A stretch of 12,797 nt of DNA, taken from contig CAUSGX010000019.1 of assembly GCA_963531535.1 (NCBI GenBank), positions 1 through 12,797 on the forward strand. Reading direction: 5' to 3'. A model generated the notes under the pieces. It had not been told where the DNA came from and did no database searches. It worked only from the letters and a program-made list of their open reading frames with translations. Shown here piece after piece: positions 1 through 7,256 of the stretch (position 1 is the first letter of the stretch; each line of letters opens with the position of its first letter). The stretch is from HOT-345 sp963531535. GTDB taxonomy: Bacteria > Patescibacteriota > Gracilibacteria > Absconditabacterales > Absconditicoccaceae. The position numbers and the translations under genes were made by a program.

Positions 1-120
1 GGAGTAGTAGTAGGATTATCCGGAGTAGTAGTAGGATTATCCGGAGTAGTAGGATTATCCGGAGTAGTAGTAGGATTATCCGGAGTAGTAGTAGGATTAT
101 CCGGAGTAGTAGGATAATTC
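1..120. repeat. Tandem repeat, 21/21/18-bp units in a 60-bp higher-order period
   Basis: Unit boundaries are 1-21, 22-42, 43-60, 61-81, 82-102 and 103-120. Each full unit contains GGAGTAGTAGTAGG; the 18-bp unit lacks one TAG triplet. The 21-21-18 block occurs twice (1-60 and 61-120), identical except for the diverged end of the last copy. It lies inside the minus-strand coding frame and encodes DNPTTTP, DNPTTTP, DNPTTP. Unit lengths are multiples of three, so changes in copy number keep the frame. The array is cut by the window edge. Confidence 0.95.
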
Positions 121-680
121 TCCCCCCACTCTCTATAATGTCCTCATAGGATAACTACATTCCCATTTCCATTAACCTGAATTCAATTCCCTTCCTGAGT
201 GGCTTTATTATTCCCGGTATTGTTTTCATTCCCTATAACTTGATTAGTTTTTTTATTAGTCTCTTTCCTTAACTTTTCTTTTAATTTCCTCTTCAATTTT
301 TTCTCAGTCTTCTTCTTTTTTCTCTTTTTCTTTTCGATTTTTTCTTGGTCTCTAAGCTCCTCATGCTTTTTTATCTGATCCAAAGCCATCTTAAAATTAA
401 GCTCTTTTGCTAGGTGTACATAGAGTTTATATTGTCTAAGAAGCTGTTTTCTTTCTTCTTTCTCAAGTCATTCATCATGAAGTTCCTTAAAGAGTTCCTC
501 CAAATAGACAAGTAGTTCTCCTTCCATGAGTTTTCTCTCTCTTGCACTCGCATTTTTGAGTTGATTAGAAAAGGCCGAAACAAGATCATCTTTCACTTTT
601 TCAGTTGTAGTATCCAGCTTATTTGTTGCTGTTTTTACAAGCTCATTAATGTTTTTAGTGCTATTATTTCTGCTATTCAT
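1..680 (-). CDS. Lys-rich hypothetical protein with C-terminal DNPTTTP repeats (3' end outside window)
   Basis: I do not recognise this protein. The frame is open from ATG at 680 to the left edge when TGA (at 467-465, 185-183 and 146-144) is read as Gly; an in-frame TAA at 716-714 limits the start, leaving only this ATG or a TTG at 692. In order it has a helical N-terminal part of about 100 residues rich in Glu, Lys and Leu, a very basic stretch around residues 105-140 (runs such as EKKKRKKKK), an Asn/Gly-rich linker, and a low-complexity tail of alternating DNPTTTP and DNPTTP units. No signal peptide or membrane span is visible. It is the third gene of an apparent operon with the genes at 714 and 1042. 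The basic stretch could bind nucleic acid or other polyanions, and the Pro/Thr tail looks like a flexible stalk; both are inference. At least 226 residues are visible, and the C-terminus is missing. Confidence 0.75.
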
Positions 681-713
681 GATTGTAGTCAAAAAAGGTT
701 TAAAAATCTGAAC

Positions 714-992
714 TTAACTCAAATATTCCGCTAAAAATTCAGCGGTTGCTTCTTGTAAGAGTGTTACATAGTTTGGAATACGATGAAAGAGATAACTCTC
801 TAATTCTTCATCATTTTTTGCCTGAGCTTGTGCAAATTCCTCTTCAGAGACAAGTGATTCGATCTTGGAGAAAAACTTCTCCTCAACTCCTGTTTCAATA
901 ATTACTTCCTCATCTGGGAAGAGTCCATCTTCCGAGAATTTCTTTACTTGCTCAATAGCATATCTTTTTGCCTCACTAAGTGTTGTAATCAT
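714..992 (-). CDS. Small acidic hypothetical protein, 92 aa
   Basis: I do not recognise this protein. It begins MITTLSEAKRYAIEQVKKF and ends AEFLAEYLS with a TAA stop. It is acidic and predicted helical (EEVIIETGVEEKFFSKIESLVSEEEF), with no signal peptide or membrane span and no in-frame TGA. I chose ATG 992 because the frame upstream of it (to another ATG at 1079) would overlap the preceding gene by 38 nt and translates to an unlike, hydrophobic stretch. It sits 49 nt downstream of the gene ending at 1042 and 33 nt upstream of the gene starting at 680, all on the same strand, so cotranscription is likely. No Shine-Dalgarno sequence is visible. Confidence 0.7.
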   Translation of the reverse strand: MITTLSEAKRYAIEQVKKFSEDGLFPDEEVIIETGVEEKFFSKIESLVSEEEFAQAQAKNDEELESYLFHRIPNYVTLLQEATAEFLAEYLS

Positions 993-1041
993 TAGTATAT
1001 AGCTAAATAGAGATAAAAAATCAGATTTCTTTTTTGTTATA

Positions 1042-1869
1042 TTATTGAACTCCAGCTCCTTTACCGACTTTATCAACATAGGCTTTCTTTGCTTCCGCTA
1101 ATTCTGTTCTCAAGAGGTGCTTAAGTGCAAGTTTCCATTGGCTATCTCAGTTCTCATCTTTTGTCCATTCATCAAAGAGTTCGAACTGATCATTTAGATT
1201 CTCAGCTCTTTGGTTCCAAGTACTTTTGACCCAAACCCTTTTCATGCTCTTCCTTATTCAAAAAATCTTTAATTTCATCAGAGTCATGAGATATACGAGG
1301 ACATTCTTTGGATATTCATCAGTATTTTCTTTGAGCTTTTTGATATTCGTATGGATATTTAGAAGTCTTCTCCTAGAGAGTGAGAAATATTCCTTGAGAG
1401 TAGGTCCTCATTCAGTAACAATATCTGTAAGTTGTCCTTTTAGTTTATCGATTTCGTTATCTTTCTCTTTTTTCGTTTGCTCAAGAGAATTCTGAATATC
1501 TCACATATAACTTTGAATATCAGCATTAAAAAAGTCTTTGAGCATATCGCTCCTCGCCTTTTCGTGGTCCGCTTCTAATTTTGCTCTATCTGCATCACTG
1601 AGTCCAGGTTTTGCAAGTTCAGCTTCTTGAGTAGCTTTCATGGTATCAAGTTTCTTCTTCCAGTCAAGGTAGGATTTCTCTCACTTCTCATGCTGGCTAG
1701 GTGTGTTTTGTCTTTTGAGAAAATCTTCAAGCCATTGAGCGTTTTTGAGTGAGTCTGCTGTATTTTGTTTATAATAATCGGAAAGCTCCTGATAGAGTCA
1801 GGCTTTTGTCATACCATTTCGCCTACTCTCAAGCAATGTGATTAGGCTGTCTTGTGGTGTATTAACCAT
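1042..1869 (-). CDS. Coiled-coil-rich hypothetical protein, 275 aa, possible internal frame irregularity
   Basis: I do not recognise this protein. ATG at 1869 is preceded by TAGGA about 5 nt upstream, a plausible ribosome binding site, and by a strong promoter. The frame runs to TAA at 1044-1042 and contains six TGA codons read as Gly. The protein is highly charged and helical (for example around residues 125-145, SLEQTKKEKDNEIDKLKGQL), with no signal peptide or membrane span, so it should be cytoplasmic. It is the first gene of the left operon. One oddity: from about 1300 down to 1205 the annotated frame reads like out-of-frame translation (MKLKIFGIRKSMKRVWVKS), while the +2 frame there reads DSDEIKDFLNKEEHEKG. 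The frame on both sides, ending in FELFDEWTKDENGDSQW, looks genuine. Function unknown. Confidence 0.75.
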
Positions 1870-1893
1870 TTTTTCCTAGCTAAGAATATAAAA

Positions 1894-1913
1894 TATACTT
1901 CATATCAAGTATA
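1894..1913. promoter_or_regulatory. Operator-like inverted repeat overlapping the -10 element
   Basis: TATACTT (1894-1900) and AAGTATA (1907-1913) are perfect 7-bp inverted arms around a 6-nt centre. The right arm covers the -10 of the minus-strand promoter and the left arm falls at the expected transcript start. The position suits a repressor operator or a short leader hairpin. AT-rich palindromes also arise by chance. Confidence 0.45.
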
Positions 1914-1936
1914 CTGTTAAATTTTCAATTTGTCAA
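1908..1936 (-). promoter_or_regulatory. Strong sigma-70-type promoter for the left operon
   Basis: On the minus strand there is TTGACA (1936-1931), a 17-nt spacer and TATACT (1913-1908). This perfect -35 and near-perfect -10 lie about 38 bp upstream of the ATG at 1869. Transcription should begin near 1901 and give a short leader. Confidence 0.75.
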
Positions 1937-1987
1937 TTTTTTCTCCACTATTTTTACAGAAAATAAAAATCAGACTTTTTCTTTCTC

Positions 1988-2015
1988 TTGATTTTCTCAA
2001 ATAAAATTATATAAA
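1988..2015 (+). promoter_or_regulatory. Promoter candidate for groES
   Basis: TTGATT (1988-1993), a 16-nt spacer and TATAAA (2010-2015) give a start near 2022 and a leader of about 65 nt. The same 16-nt spacing recurs at other gene starts in this window. Confidence 0.55.
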
Positions 2016-2018
2016 TAT

Positions 2019-2045
2019 ATAGCACTTATGTTGTATAGGTGACAA
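2019..2045 (+). promoter_or_regulatory. Degenerate CIRCE-like element (possible HrcA operator) before groES
   Basis: CIRCE is TTAGCACTC, nine bases, then GAGTGCTAA. Here ATAGCACTT (2019-2027), nine bases (2028-2036) and AGGTGACAA (2037-2045) match 7 of 9 and 5 of 9 positions with the exact 9-nt spacing. It lies just downstream of the candidate -10 of groES, where CIRCE usually sits. The right arm is weak, so this is tentative. Confidence 0.35.
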
Positions 2046-2085
2046 TAAATCAAAAAAATATTTTATCTTACTATGTGAAAATGTA

Positions 2086-2385
2086 ATGACAAAGCTTATC
2101 CCTTTAGAAGATCATATTGTGGTAAAACCTCTAGCCCAGGAAACTACTACAAAATCTGGAATTATTCTTCCAGAAAGTAAAGAAAAACCGAGTAAATGAG
2201 AAGTGATCGCAGTTGGGGCAGGAAAGATCCTAGAAAATGGGACAAGAGCTCCTATTGATGTGCAGGTTGGAGATGTTGTATACTTCGCAAAATATGCACT
2301 TGATGAGCTCGAACTCGAAGAGGACGGGAAAACTGAAAAGTATCTTGTTATGAAGCAAAGTTATATTATGGCAAAGCAGGGATAA
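2086..2385 (+). CDS. groES: Co-chaperonin GroES, 99 aa
   Basis: GroES is the heptameric lid of the GroEL chamber and caps it in an ATP-dependent cycle in the cytoplasm. Full length and typical in order: the N-terminal strand LIPLEDHIVVKPL, the mobile loop ending in SGIILPES, then EVIAVGAGK, the VQVGDVVYF strand and the C-terminal YLVMKQSYIMA. One in-frame TGA at 2197-2199 falls on the conserved Gly of the R/K-G-E-V motif (here K-TGA-EVIAVG), so reading it as Gly restores the family consensus. Translation starts at ATG 2086 without an obvious Shine-Dalgarno sequence and ends in TAA. It heads a plus-strand cluster that ends in groL, but two unrelated genes separate the chaperonin pair. The leader carries a CIRCE-like element, suggesting heat-shock control. 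Confidence 0.97.
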
Positions 2386-2409
2386 TTTACCTTTTAAGAG
2401 CACAAAAAG

Positions 2410-3054
2410 ATGAAAAAACTGATCACGACCTGAATTCTCAGTCTTTTTATGGTTACGAATGCGACTTTTGCTGCAGTAACTAGCACGGATACCTTCAAAT
2501 GGGCATATGATAATTGAGGTATTGACCTTAAAGCGGGTATCTATGGTGAGTCGAAGCTTGAGAGACAACAATTTGCACCGACCTTGCTCCGATTTATCGA
2601 AAAAATCGCAAAAAAAGACTATCAAGCTCGCGGTTGTACAGCTAGAGACGTAAACAATGCAGATACCCAGTACCAGTCAGCGGTGGAAAAACTTTGCTCG
2701 TATCATATTCTCAATGGGGAAAAGGGGAGTCTCTATCCGCTCTGGAAACTTACCAATGGACAGGCAGTTGCATTGATTATGAGAGTCTTAGACGGCACTC
2801 AAGATGAGAGTATCCTCTGAGGTAGGCATTGGGCTCAATGATATTATGATAGAGCAAGTCAACTTTGATACTATGTTGGACCACTTTCATACAAGAAAAA
2901 CGACCCTATAACCTATGAAAATCTGATTAATTTTCTCTATTCTACTCAGTATCCGAGCGAGACAATCAGACCAATAGAAAATCAAATGTCATCTGAAGAG
3001 TTTCGCTCAGCAGAAGATGCTCTAAAAAAACTTGCGGAAATCATGACTAAATAA
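2410..3054 (+). CDS. Secreted SLH-repeat (S-layer homology) protein, 214 aa
   Basis: The signal peptide covers residues 1-21 (MKKLITTGILSLFMVTNATFA, likely cut after the last Ala); its Gly8 is encoded by TGA. Three degenerate S-layer-homology-like repeats follow. The second is clearest: an AVEKLCSYHILNG helix-turn, a short loop, then a KLTNGQAVALIMRVL helix, the usual 'GI-x-G...lTR-x-E' pattern. The third begins HWAQGYYDRASQLGYY. In SLH proteins these modules usually bind cell-wall polymers; that this one does is inferred. Five TGA codons are read as Gly and the gene ends in TAA. It starts 24 nt after groES with no terminator between, so it is probably cotranscribed. Two Cys in the mature region could form a disulphide. 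The repeats differ enough from classical SLH that another helical surface module is possible. Confidence 0.7.
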
Positions 3055-3116
3055 TCAAAAGGAAAATCCCAAAAGTATAAAAATCTGAAAAGATCTATTT
3101 ACTATTAGTGATAAAT

Positions 3117-3842
3117 ATGACACTAGATAATCTACTAAATTATCGCCGTGCAGTGCGTAGATATTCAAAAACAAACCTGATCGATACAGAAAAAGTAAAA
3201 AAATGTATTGAGTTAGCTCAGCTCGCACCAACAAGTTCAAATCTTCAGCTCTGGGAAGCTTACCATATTACAGATCCCAAAGTTCTTAAAGAAATTGGAC
3301 ATGCTTGTTTGGATCAGTGATCAGCAACCACGGCGCAGGAAATCGTTATCTTCGTTACTCGCCAAGATCTTTACAAAAAAAGAGCAAAGCAAGTCTTTGA
3401 TAACAACGTAGCAGATATCAAAAAAAATGCTCCAAAGGAGAAAATTGAATCAAGAATCAAAAAAGTTGATCAATATTATAATAAATCAGTTCCTTTCCTA
3501 TATTCCAAGTTCTTTTGAATCCGAGGATGCTTAAGAGTTGTGTTTTCTCGAATCACTGGACTGTTTAGACCAACCGTTCGCGATGTTTCAGAGTCTGATA
3601 TGAATACTGTAGTACACAAAAGTTGTGCTCTGGTTGCTCAGACTTTTATGCTTGCAATGGCAGAGGAAAAATATGATACTTGTCCTCTTGAGGGATTTGA
3701 TGCTTGGAAAATTAAGAAACTATTGAATCTTCCGAGATGAGCAAAGATTTCTATAGTTATAACATGTGGAATCCGCGAAGAATGAGGTATACACGCTCCT
3801 CGTTTCCGTATTCCACTAGAGAAACAGTACAAAAGAATTTAA
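3117..3842 (+). CDS. Nitroreductase-family flavoprotein, 241 aa
   Basis: This is a likely FMN-dependent NAD(P)H oxidoreductase of the nitroreductase superfamily, cytoplasmic, substrate unknown. The N-terminus has the family's phosphate-binding pattern (LLNYRRAVRRYSK), then LAQLAPTSSNLQLWEAY, equivalent to the 'aPSg.N.QPw.f' motif. The C-terminal half has the CPLEGFDAWKIKKLLNLP segment followed by a strand, ISIVITCGI, ending in Gly. At 241 aa it is somewhat longer than the usual 200-220, with extra residues in the middle (about 85-140). Four TGA codons are read as Gly; TAA stop. I chose ATG 3117 over the in-frame GTG at 3108 because it fits the family start. It lies between the SLH gene and groL in the same direction. 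A role in oxidative or redox stress beside the chaperonins is inference only. Confidence 0.88.
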
Positions 3843-3863
3843 AACGAGACTTTATTTACTTTT

Positions 3864-3869
3864 TATAAT
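3864..3869 (+). promoter_or_regulatory. Consensus -10 box immediately before groL (possible leaderless start)
   Basis: TATAAT ends 7 nt before the groL ATG, so transcription would start at or beside the start codon and give a leaderless mRNA. There is no recognisable -35 at the 16-17 nt distance, so it may be chance in AT-rich DNA. No Shine-Dalgarno sequence precedes groL, which fits either reading. Confidence 0.35.
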
Positions 3870-3876
3870 CAAAACT

Positions 3877-5514
3877 ATGGCAAAAACATTATACTATGCA
3901 GATGATGCAAGAAAAGGACTTTTCGCAGGAATTGAAGCAATCGCAAATGCAGTTAAAGTCACTATGGGACCAAAGGGTAGAAATGTAATTCTAGAGAGAA
4001 GTTATTGAGGACCTATCGTTACCAATGATGGAGTAACTGTCGCAAAGGAAATCGAACTCGAGGGAAAAATTGAAAATATTGGGGCATCTATGCTAAGAGA
4101 AGCTGCTGAAAAAACTAATAAAGAGGCAGGAGACGGAACTACTTCAACTGTTGTACTCTCTCACGCTATGGCAAAGGAAGGACTCAGATATATTAGATCT
4201 GGAGTAAATCCTTTCTCTCTTGGAAAGGGGCTTCATAAAACTGTTGAGCTGTTGACGCATCATATTGCTCAAAATGCACAGCAGATCTGAGATAGCAAGG
4301 AAAAAATTAAGCAAGTAGCAACTATTTCAGCACAAGATGAAGAAGTTGGAAATCTGATTGCAGATATCTTTGAAGAAATCGGGAAAGACTGAACAATCAC
4401 TGTAGAAGAATGAAAATCTATCGGTCTAACCAAGGAAATTAAAACAGGTATGCAATTTGATCAAGGATATTCTAGTCCTTATCTCGTAACTGATCCTCAG
4501 AGAATGGAAGCAGTTATCGAAAAACCATATATTCTCGTTACTGACAAAAAGATCTCTTCTATCAAGGAAATTCTGACGACTCTAGAAGCTATTGCTGCGA
4601 GTGGGAAAAAAGATATCGTAATTATCGCTGATGATGTAGATGGGGAAGCGTTAGCCTCTCTTGTGCTTAATAAGATCAGAGGTATGCTCAATATTCTTAC
4701 TATTAAGGCTCCAGGATTCTGAGATAGAAAAAAAGAAATGCTTAGAGATATCGCAGTTGTTACCTGAGCGACATTGATTACTGAGGAGCTTGGTCTAAAA
4801 CTTGAAGATACTACAGTTGATATGCTTGGAAAAGCTGATAAAGTTATTTCAACTAAAGATACAACTGTGATTGTAGATGGAAAATGAAATCCTGATGAAA
4901 TTAATGCAAGGGCAGACCAGATCAAAGCGCAGCTTGCCCATACGACTTCAGATTATGATAGAGAAAAGCTTGCTGAGAGGCTTGCAAAACTCGTTGGTGG
5001 GGTAGCAGTAATCCAGGTGTGAGCTGCAACCGAGATGGAGATGAAAAACAAGAAATACAAAATCGAAGATGCTCTCAATGCAACTAGAGCTGCGATTGAA
5101 GAAGGAATCGTTGCTGGAGGTGGTAGCGTGCTTCTTCAGCTTTCTAAAATGCTTGATACTGTGAAGTTTGAAGATGCAGATGAGCAGGTTGCTATTGAAA
5201 TCGTAAAAAATGCTATTCAATATCCAGTAAAACAAATCGCTGACAATGCAGGATTTAAGGGAGATCGAGTAGTAGAAAAGGTAAAAGAATCTGATGAAAT
5301 TAACTACGGTTTTGATGCTAAAGAATGAACATTCAAAGATCTCTTTCATGCAGGGATTATTGATCCAGCAAAGGTGCTTAGAGTAGCTTTAGAAAATGCA
5401 GTTTCAACTGCTGCAATGTTCCTTACAACTGAGACAGTAATTACCGAAAATCCAGCCAAAGAGGAGCCTTCTGCACATCATCATCCTGATATGTGAGGTA
5501 TGGGAATGTATTAA
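3877..5514 (+). CDS. groL: Chaperonin GroEL, 545 aa
   Basis: GroEL is the 60-kDa chaperonin subunit that forms double heptameric rings and folds proteins in the cytoplasm by ATP hydrolysis with GroES. Full family length. In order: VTMGPKGRNVILE in the N-terminal ATP-binding part, AGDGTTSTVVL with the catalytic Asp near residue 86, the apical domain with the conserved APGFGDRKKEML, then AATEMEMKNKKYKIEDALNA and EEGIVAGGG of the second equatorial part. Ten TGA codons are read as Gly, several on invariant glycines (APGF-TGA-D; V-TGA-AATE; D-TGA-TITVEE). The C-terminus differs from the usual GGM-repeat tail: a His-rich HHHPDM followed by only GGMGMY. It ends in TAA with a terminator 27 nt later, and is the last gene of the groES cluster. 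Confidence 0.98.
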
Positions 5515-5540
5515 TACTCTTCTAAAAAATCTAGATAAAG

Positions 5541-5570
5541 AAAAAACCGACTTTAAATGTTGGTTTTTTT
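5541..5570. terminator. Bidirectional rho-independent terminator between groL and the pseudouridine synthase gene
   Basis: An 11-bp stem (5541-5551 with 5559-5569, one G-T pair) encloses a 7-nt loop. Six As at the 5' side and seven Ts at the 3' side let it work in both directions. It separates groL (stop 5514) from the converging gene that ends at 5623. Confidence 0.85.
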
Positions 5571-5622
5571 ATTATTTTCTCTATTATGAACGAAGAAACG
5601 GAGAAGCTTTAGAGGAGATTTT

Positions 5623-6303
5623 TTAATTCTCAACTGAGATCAGCTTCCACTCTCATTTTTCTAACCCATCAAGCGTCCATGCTCAGATCCTGAGCCTCTT
5701 GAGGTAAATCACCTCATTCCCAACAGCTTGGAGCATCCTTTTCACCTGATGATATTTCCCCTCAGTAATTGTCAAAAGAATTTTTTTCTCCTCGATGTGT
5801 TCAACTTTTGCTGGTTTTGTCAGGTAGCCATCATCAAGTTTCACTCCTTGTCTGAGGTACTCACACTCCTCAGGAGAAATTGGAGATTTTAGCCAGACTT
5901 CATACTCTTTTTCTTTTTCTCGTTTTGGACTGATGGTCTGATGAATAAACTGTCCATCATTGGAAAGGAGCAGAAGTCCCTCGGTATCTGTATCGAGCCT
6001 CCCCGCCACATGCAATAAATTTACATAAGGGCAGTCAAGCATTTGCTTTTTGTAGCTCAGATATCAAAATTCATCCTCATCAGAAGAAATGTAGCCTGCA
6101 GATTTGTAGAGAATAGCATATACCTTCTCCAGAACCTCAATCTCTTGATCATAAACTGTTAGTATTTCATTGCCAAAAAGTCTGAAGTCAGATTTTTTGA
6201 TCACTTCTCCATTTACGAGGATCGCTCCAGATTTGCAGGCTTCAGATGCCTCTCTTCTACTGACCAGTCCGAGATTCGCCAAATATTTATCCAGTCTAAT
6301 CAT
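5623..6303 (-). CDS. RluB/RsuA-family rRNA pseudouridine synthase, 226 aa
   Basis: This enzyme isomerises a uridine to pseudouridine in ribosomal RNA. An N-terminal S4 RNA-binding domain (about residues 2-60: IRLDKYLANLGLVSRREA, ILVNGEVI) is followed by the RsuA/RluB/E/F catalytic domain. The signature GRLDTDTEGLLLLSND contains the catalytic Asp. Near the end are the GKYHQVKRMLQAVGNEV motif and LKRLRIGAWTL with GEW, typical of the family C-terminus. Three TGA codons are read as Gly, including the conserved Gly of RIGAW and of KGEW; TAA stop. ATG 6303 has a good Shine-Dalgarno, AGGAG, 7 nt upstream and overlaps the end of truB by 8 nt (ATGATTAG), indicating translational coupling. I cannot tell whether it acts on a 23S site (RluB-like) or the 16S RsuA site. 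Confidence 0.93.
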
Positions 6304-7087
6304 CTTTTTTCTCCTCAGCTGATAAAAGTTTCTCGGAAACCTCCTCAAGTCAAACGTCTTTGAAAAATATAGTTCTCAGCTCTCCTTTGATATTCCCCTG
6401 AGCAAACTGATCCTGCGATATATCAGAAATCTGAATCTTTTCAATTGCTGTCCTTTCTAGTTGAATCAAGCTTCCTCAAACTCAGAGTTCTCTTCCTAGT
6501 CGATACCCGATACTCCTAATATAGGTCCCAGATCATACATGAAGCTCTAGCTTGAGAAGTGGAAAATTATACTCAAGTATCTTGTAGCTATAGATTTTCA
6601 TTGGTTTTTCTTGTATTTCAGCCTTCCCTTTTCTTGCATCTTTATAGAGTCTCTTCCCATTTTGCTTTTTCGCACTAAAAGTCGGTAATGGTAGGAGAGG
6701 GCAGTTCCCACCAGTATAGATGATTCAATCCAAAAGAGCAGAAATCTGATCTAATCCTGGTGCCGGAACTAGTTTTTCATCTTTTTTGAGAAAACTTGTT
6801 CCTCTCGCTTGATCGGTGATAACATCAAATCTTTCTTCCTTTTCTCGGTAGCTAGCATCTCGCGTATCAGTGAGCAGTGAAAAATCTATCGTGGTTTCAT
6901 AGCTCTTATCCAATCCAATCAGCGAAGTCAGTTTTTTAGTTCCCTTCCCAACTCATAAAAGCATAAGCCCACTCGCCATTGGGTCTAGAGTTCCACTATG
7001 TCAGACCTTCTCTTGGAAGTGTGTTCTAATAATCTTCACAACATCAAAACTAGAAATTCAGCAAGGTTTTTTGCAGGCAAGGAGCAT
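6296..7087 (-). CDS. truB: tRNA pseudouridine(55) synthase TruB, 263 aa
   Basis: TruB makes the universal pseudouridine 55 in the T-loop of tRNAs. In order: KKPCGISSFDVV; the catalytic motif VGHSGTLDPMASGLM with the nucleophilic Asp; LDKSYETTI; TDTRDA; and late in the protein HVGSGTYIRSIGYRLGRELGVGGSL and LERTAI, all family landmarks. Eight TGA codons are read as Gly, including those of GHSGTLD and HVGSGTYIRS. Stop is TAG. I chose ATG 7087 because it places KKPCG at the usual distance from the start, and a promoter lies just upstream. An in-frame ATG at 7216 would add 43 residues, but it sits in the loop of the preceding gene's terminator hairpin and the extension resembles nothing in TruB. 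It forms an operon with the overlapping pseudouridine synthase. Confidence 0.93.
6311..6315 (-). promoter_or_regulatory. Canonical Shine-Dalgarno AGGAG inside truB
   Basis: AGGAG lies 7 nt upstream of the ATG at 6303 and within the last codons of truB. It fixes the start of the pseudouridine synthase. Most other genes here lack such a site, so strong ribosome binding may serve this overlapping start in particular. Confidence 0.8.
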
Positions 7088-7115
7088 GGTCTCTCATAGG
7101 GATAAAATTCCCTTG

Positions 7116-7143
7116 AGTATAGGAAATCTCCCACAGTTTGCAA
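7116..7143 (-). promoter_or_regulatory. Promoter for truB
   Basis: On the minus strand TTGCAA (7143-7138), a 16-nt spacer and TATACT (7121-7116) would start transcription about 20 nt before the ATG at 7087. It lies downstream of the terminator at 7186-7236, as expected for a separate transcription unit. Confidence 0.6.
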
Positions 7144-7185
7144 GTCTAAGCTTGGTATCTAAGAGTTCTAAATAGGCTACAATAT

Positions 7186-7236
7186 CAAAAAAATCGTCAT
7201 CATGAAGTTTCTTCATTAGAATGACGATCTTTTTTT
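7186..7236 (-). terminator. Rho-independent terminator after the secreted-protein gene
   Basis: Outer arms ATCGTCAT (7193-7200) and ATGACGAT (7221-7228) pair perfectly. Inside them ATGAAG (7202-7207) and CTTCAT (7211-7216) pair around a 3-nt loop. On the minus strand the stem is followed by a T tract (7192-7187), so it ends the transcript of the gene that stops at 7257. A-rich flanks on the other side may allow weak function in both directions. Confidence 0.8.
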
Positions 7237-7256
7237 AAATTTTGCTAATAAAGTAT

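Noticed and set aside
1..120. Direct repeats as a CRISPR array or intergenic satellite
   Set aside because: There are no unique spacers, units are contiguous, and the array is in frame with a minus-strand coding sequence.
714..1079. Longer start (1079) for the 92-aa gene
   Set aside because: It overlaps the upstream gene's end by 38 nt and adds a hydrophobic stretch unlike the rest; ATG 992 gives a normal gap.
1226..1495. Plus-strand ORF of 89 codons
   Set aside because: It is antisense to the 275-aa gene, hydrophobic only as the complement of a charged coiled-coil region, and has no promoter or ribosome site.
4497..5349. Two minus-strand ORFs opposite groL
   Set aside because: They are Ser/Ile/Phe-rich shadows of the groL coding strand.
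2086..5514. Broken, pseudogene-like groES, nitroreductase and groL fragments
   Set aside because: All breaks are TGA codons on conserved Gly positions; with code 25 the genes are intact.
3877..5514. TGA as selenocysteine or tryptophan (code 4)
   Set aside because: The affected columns in GroEL, GroES, RsmH and TruB require Gly, and the codons are far too many and lack selenocysteine structures.
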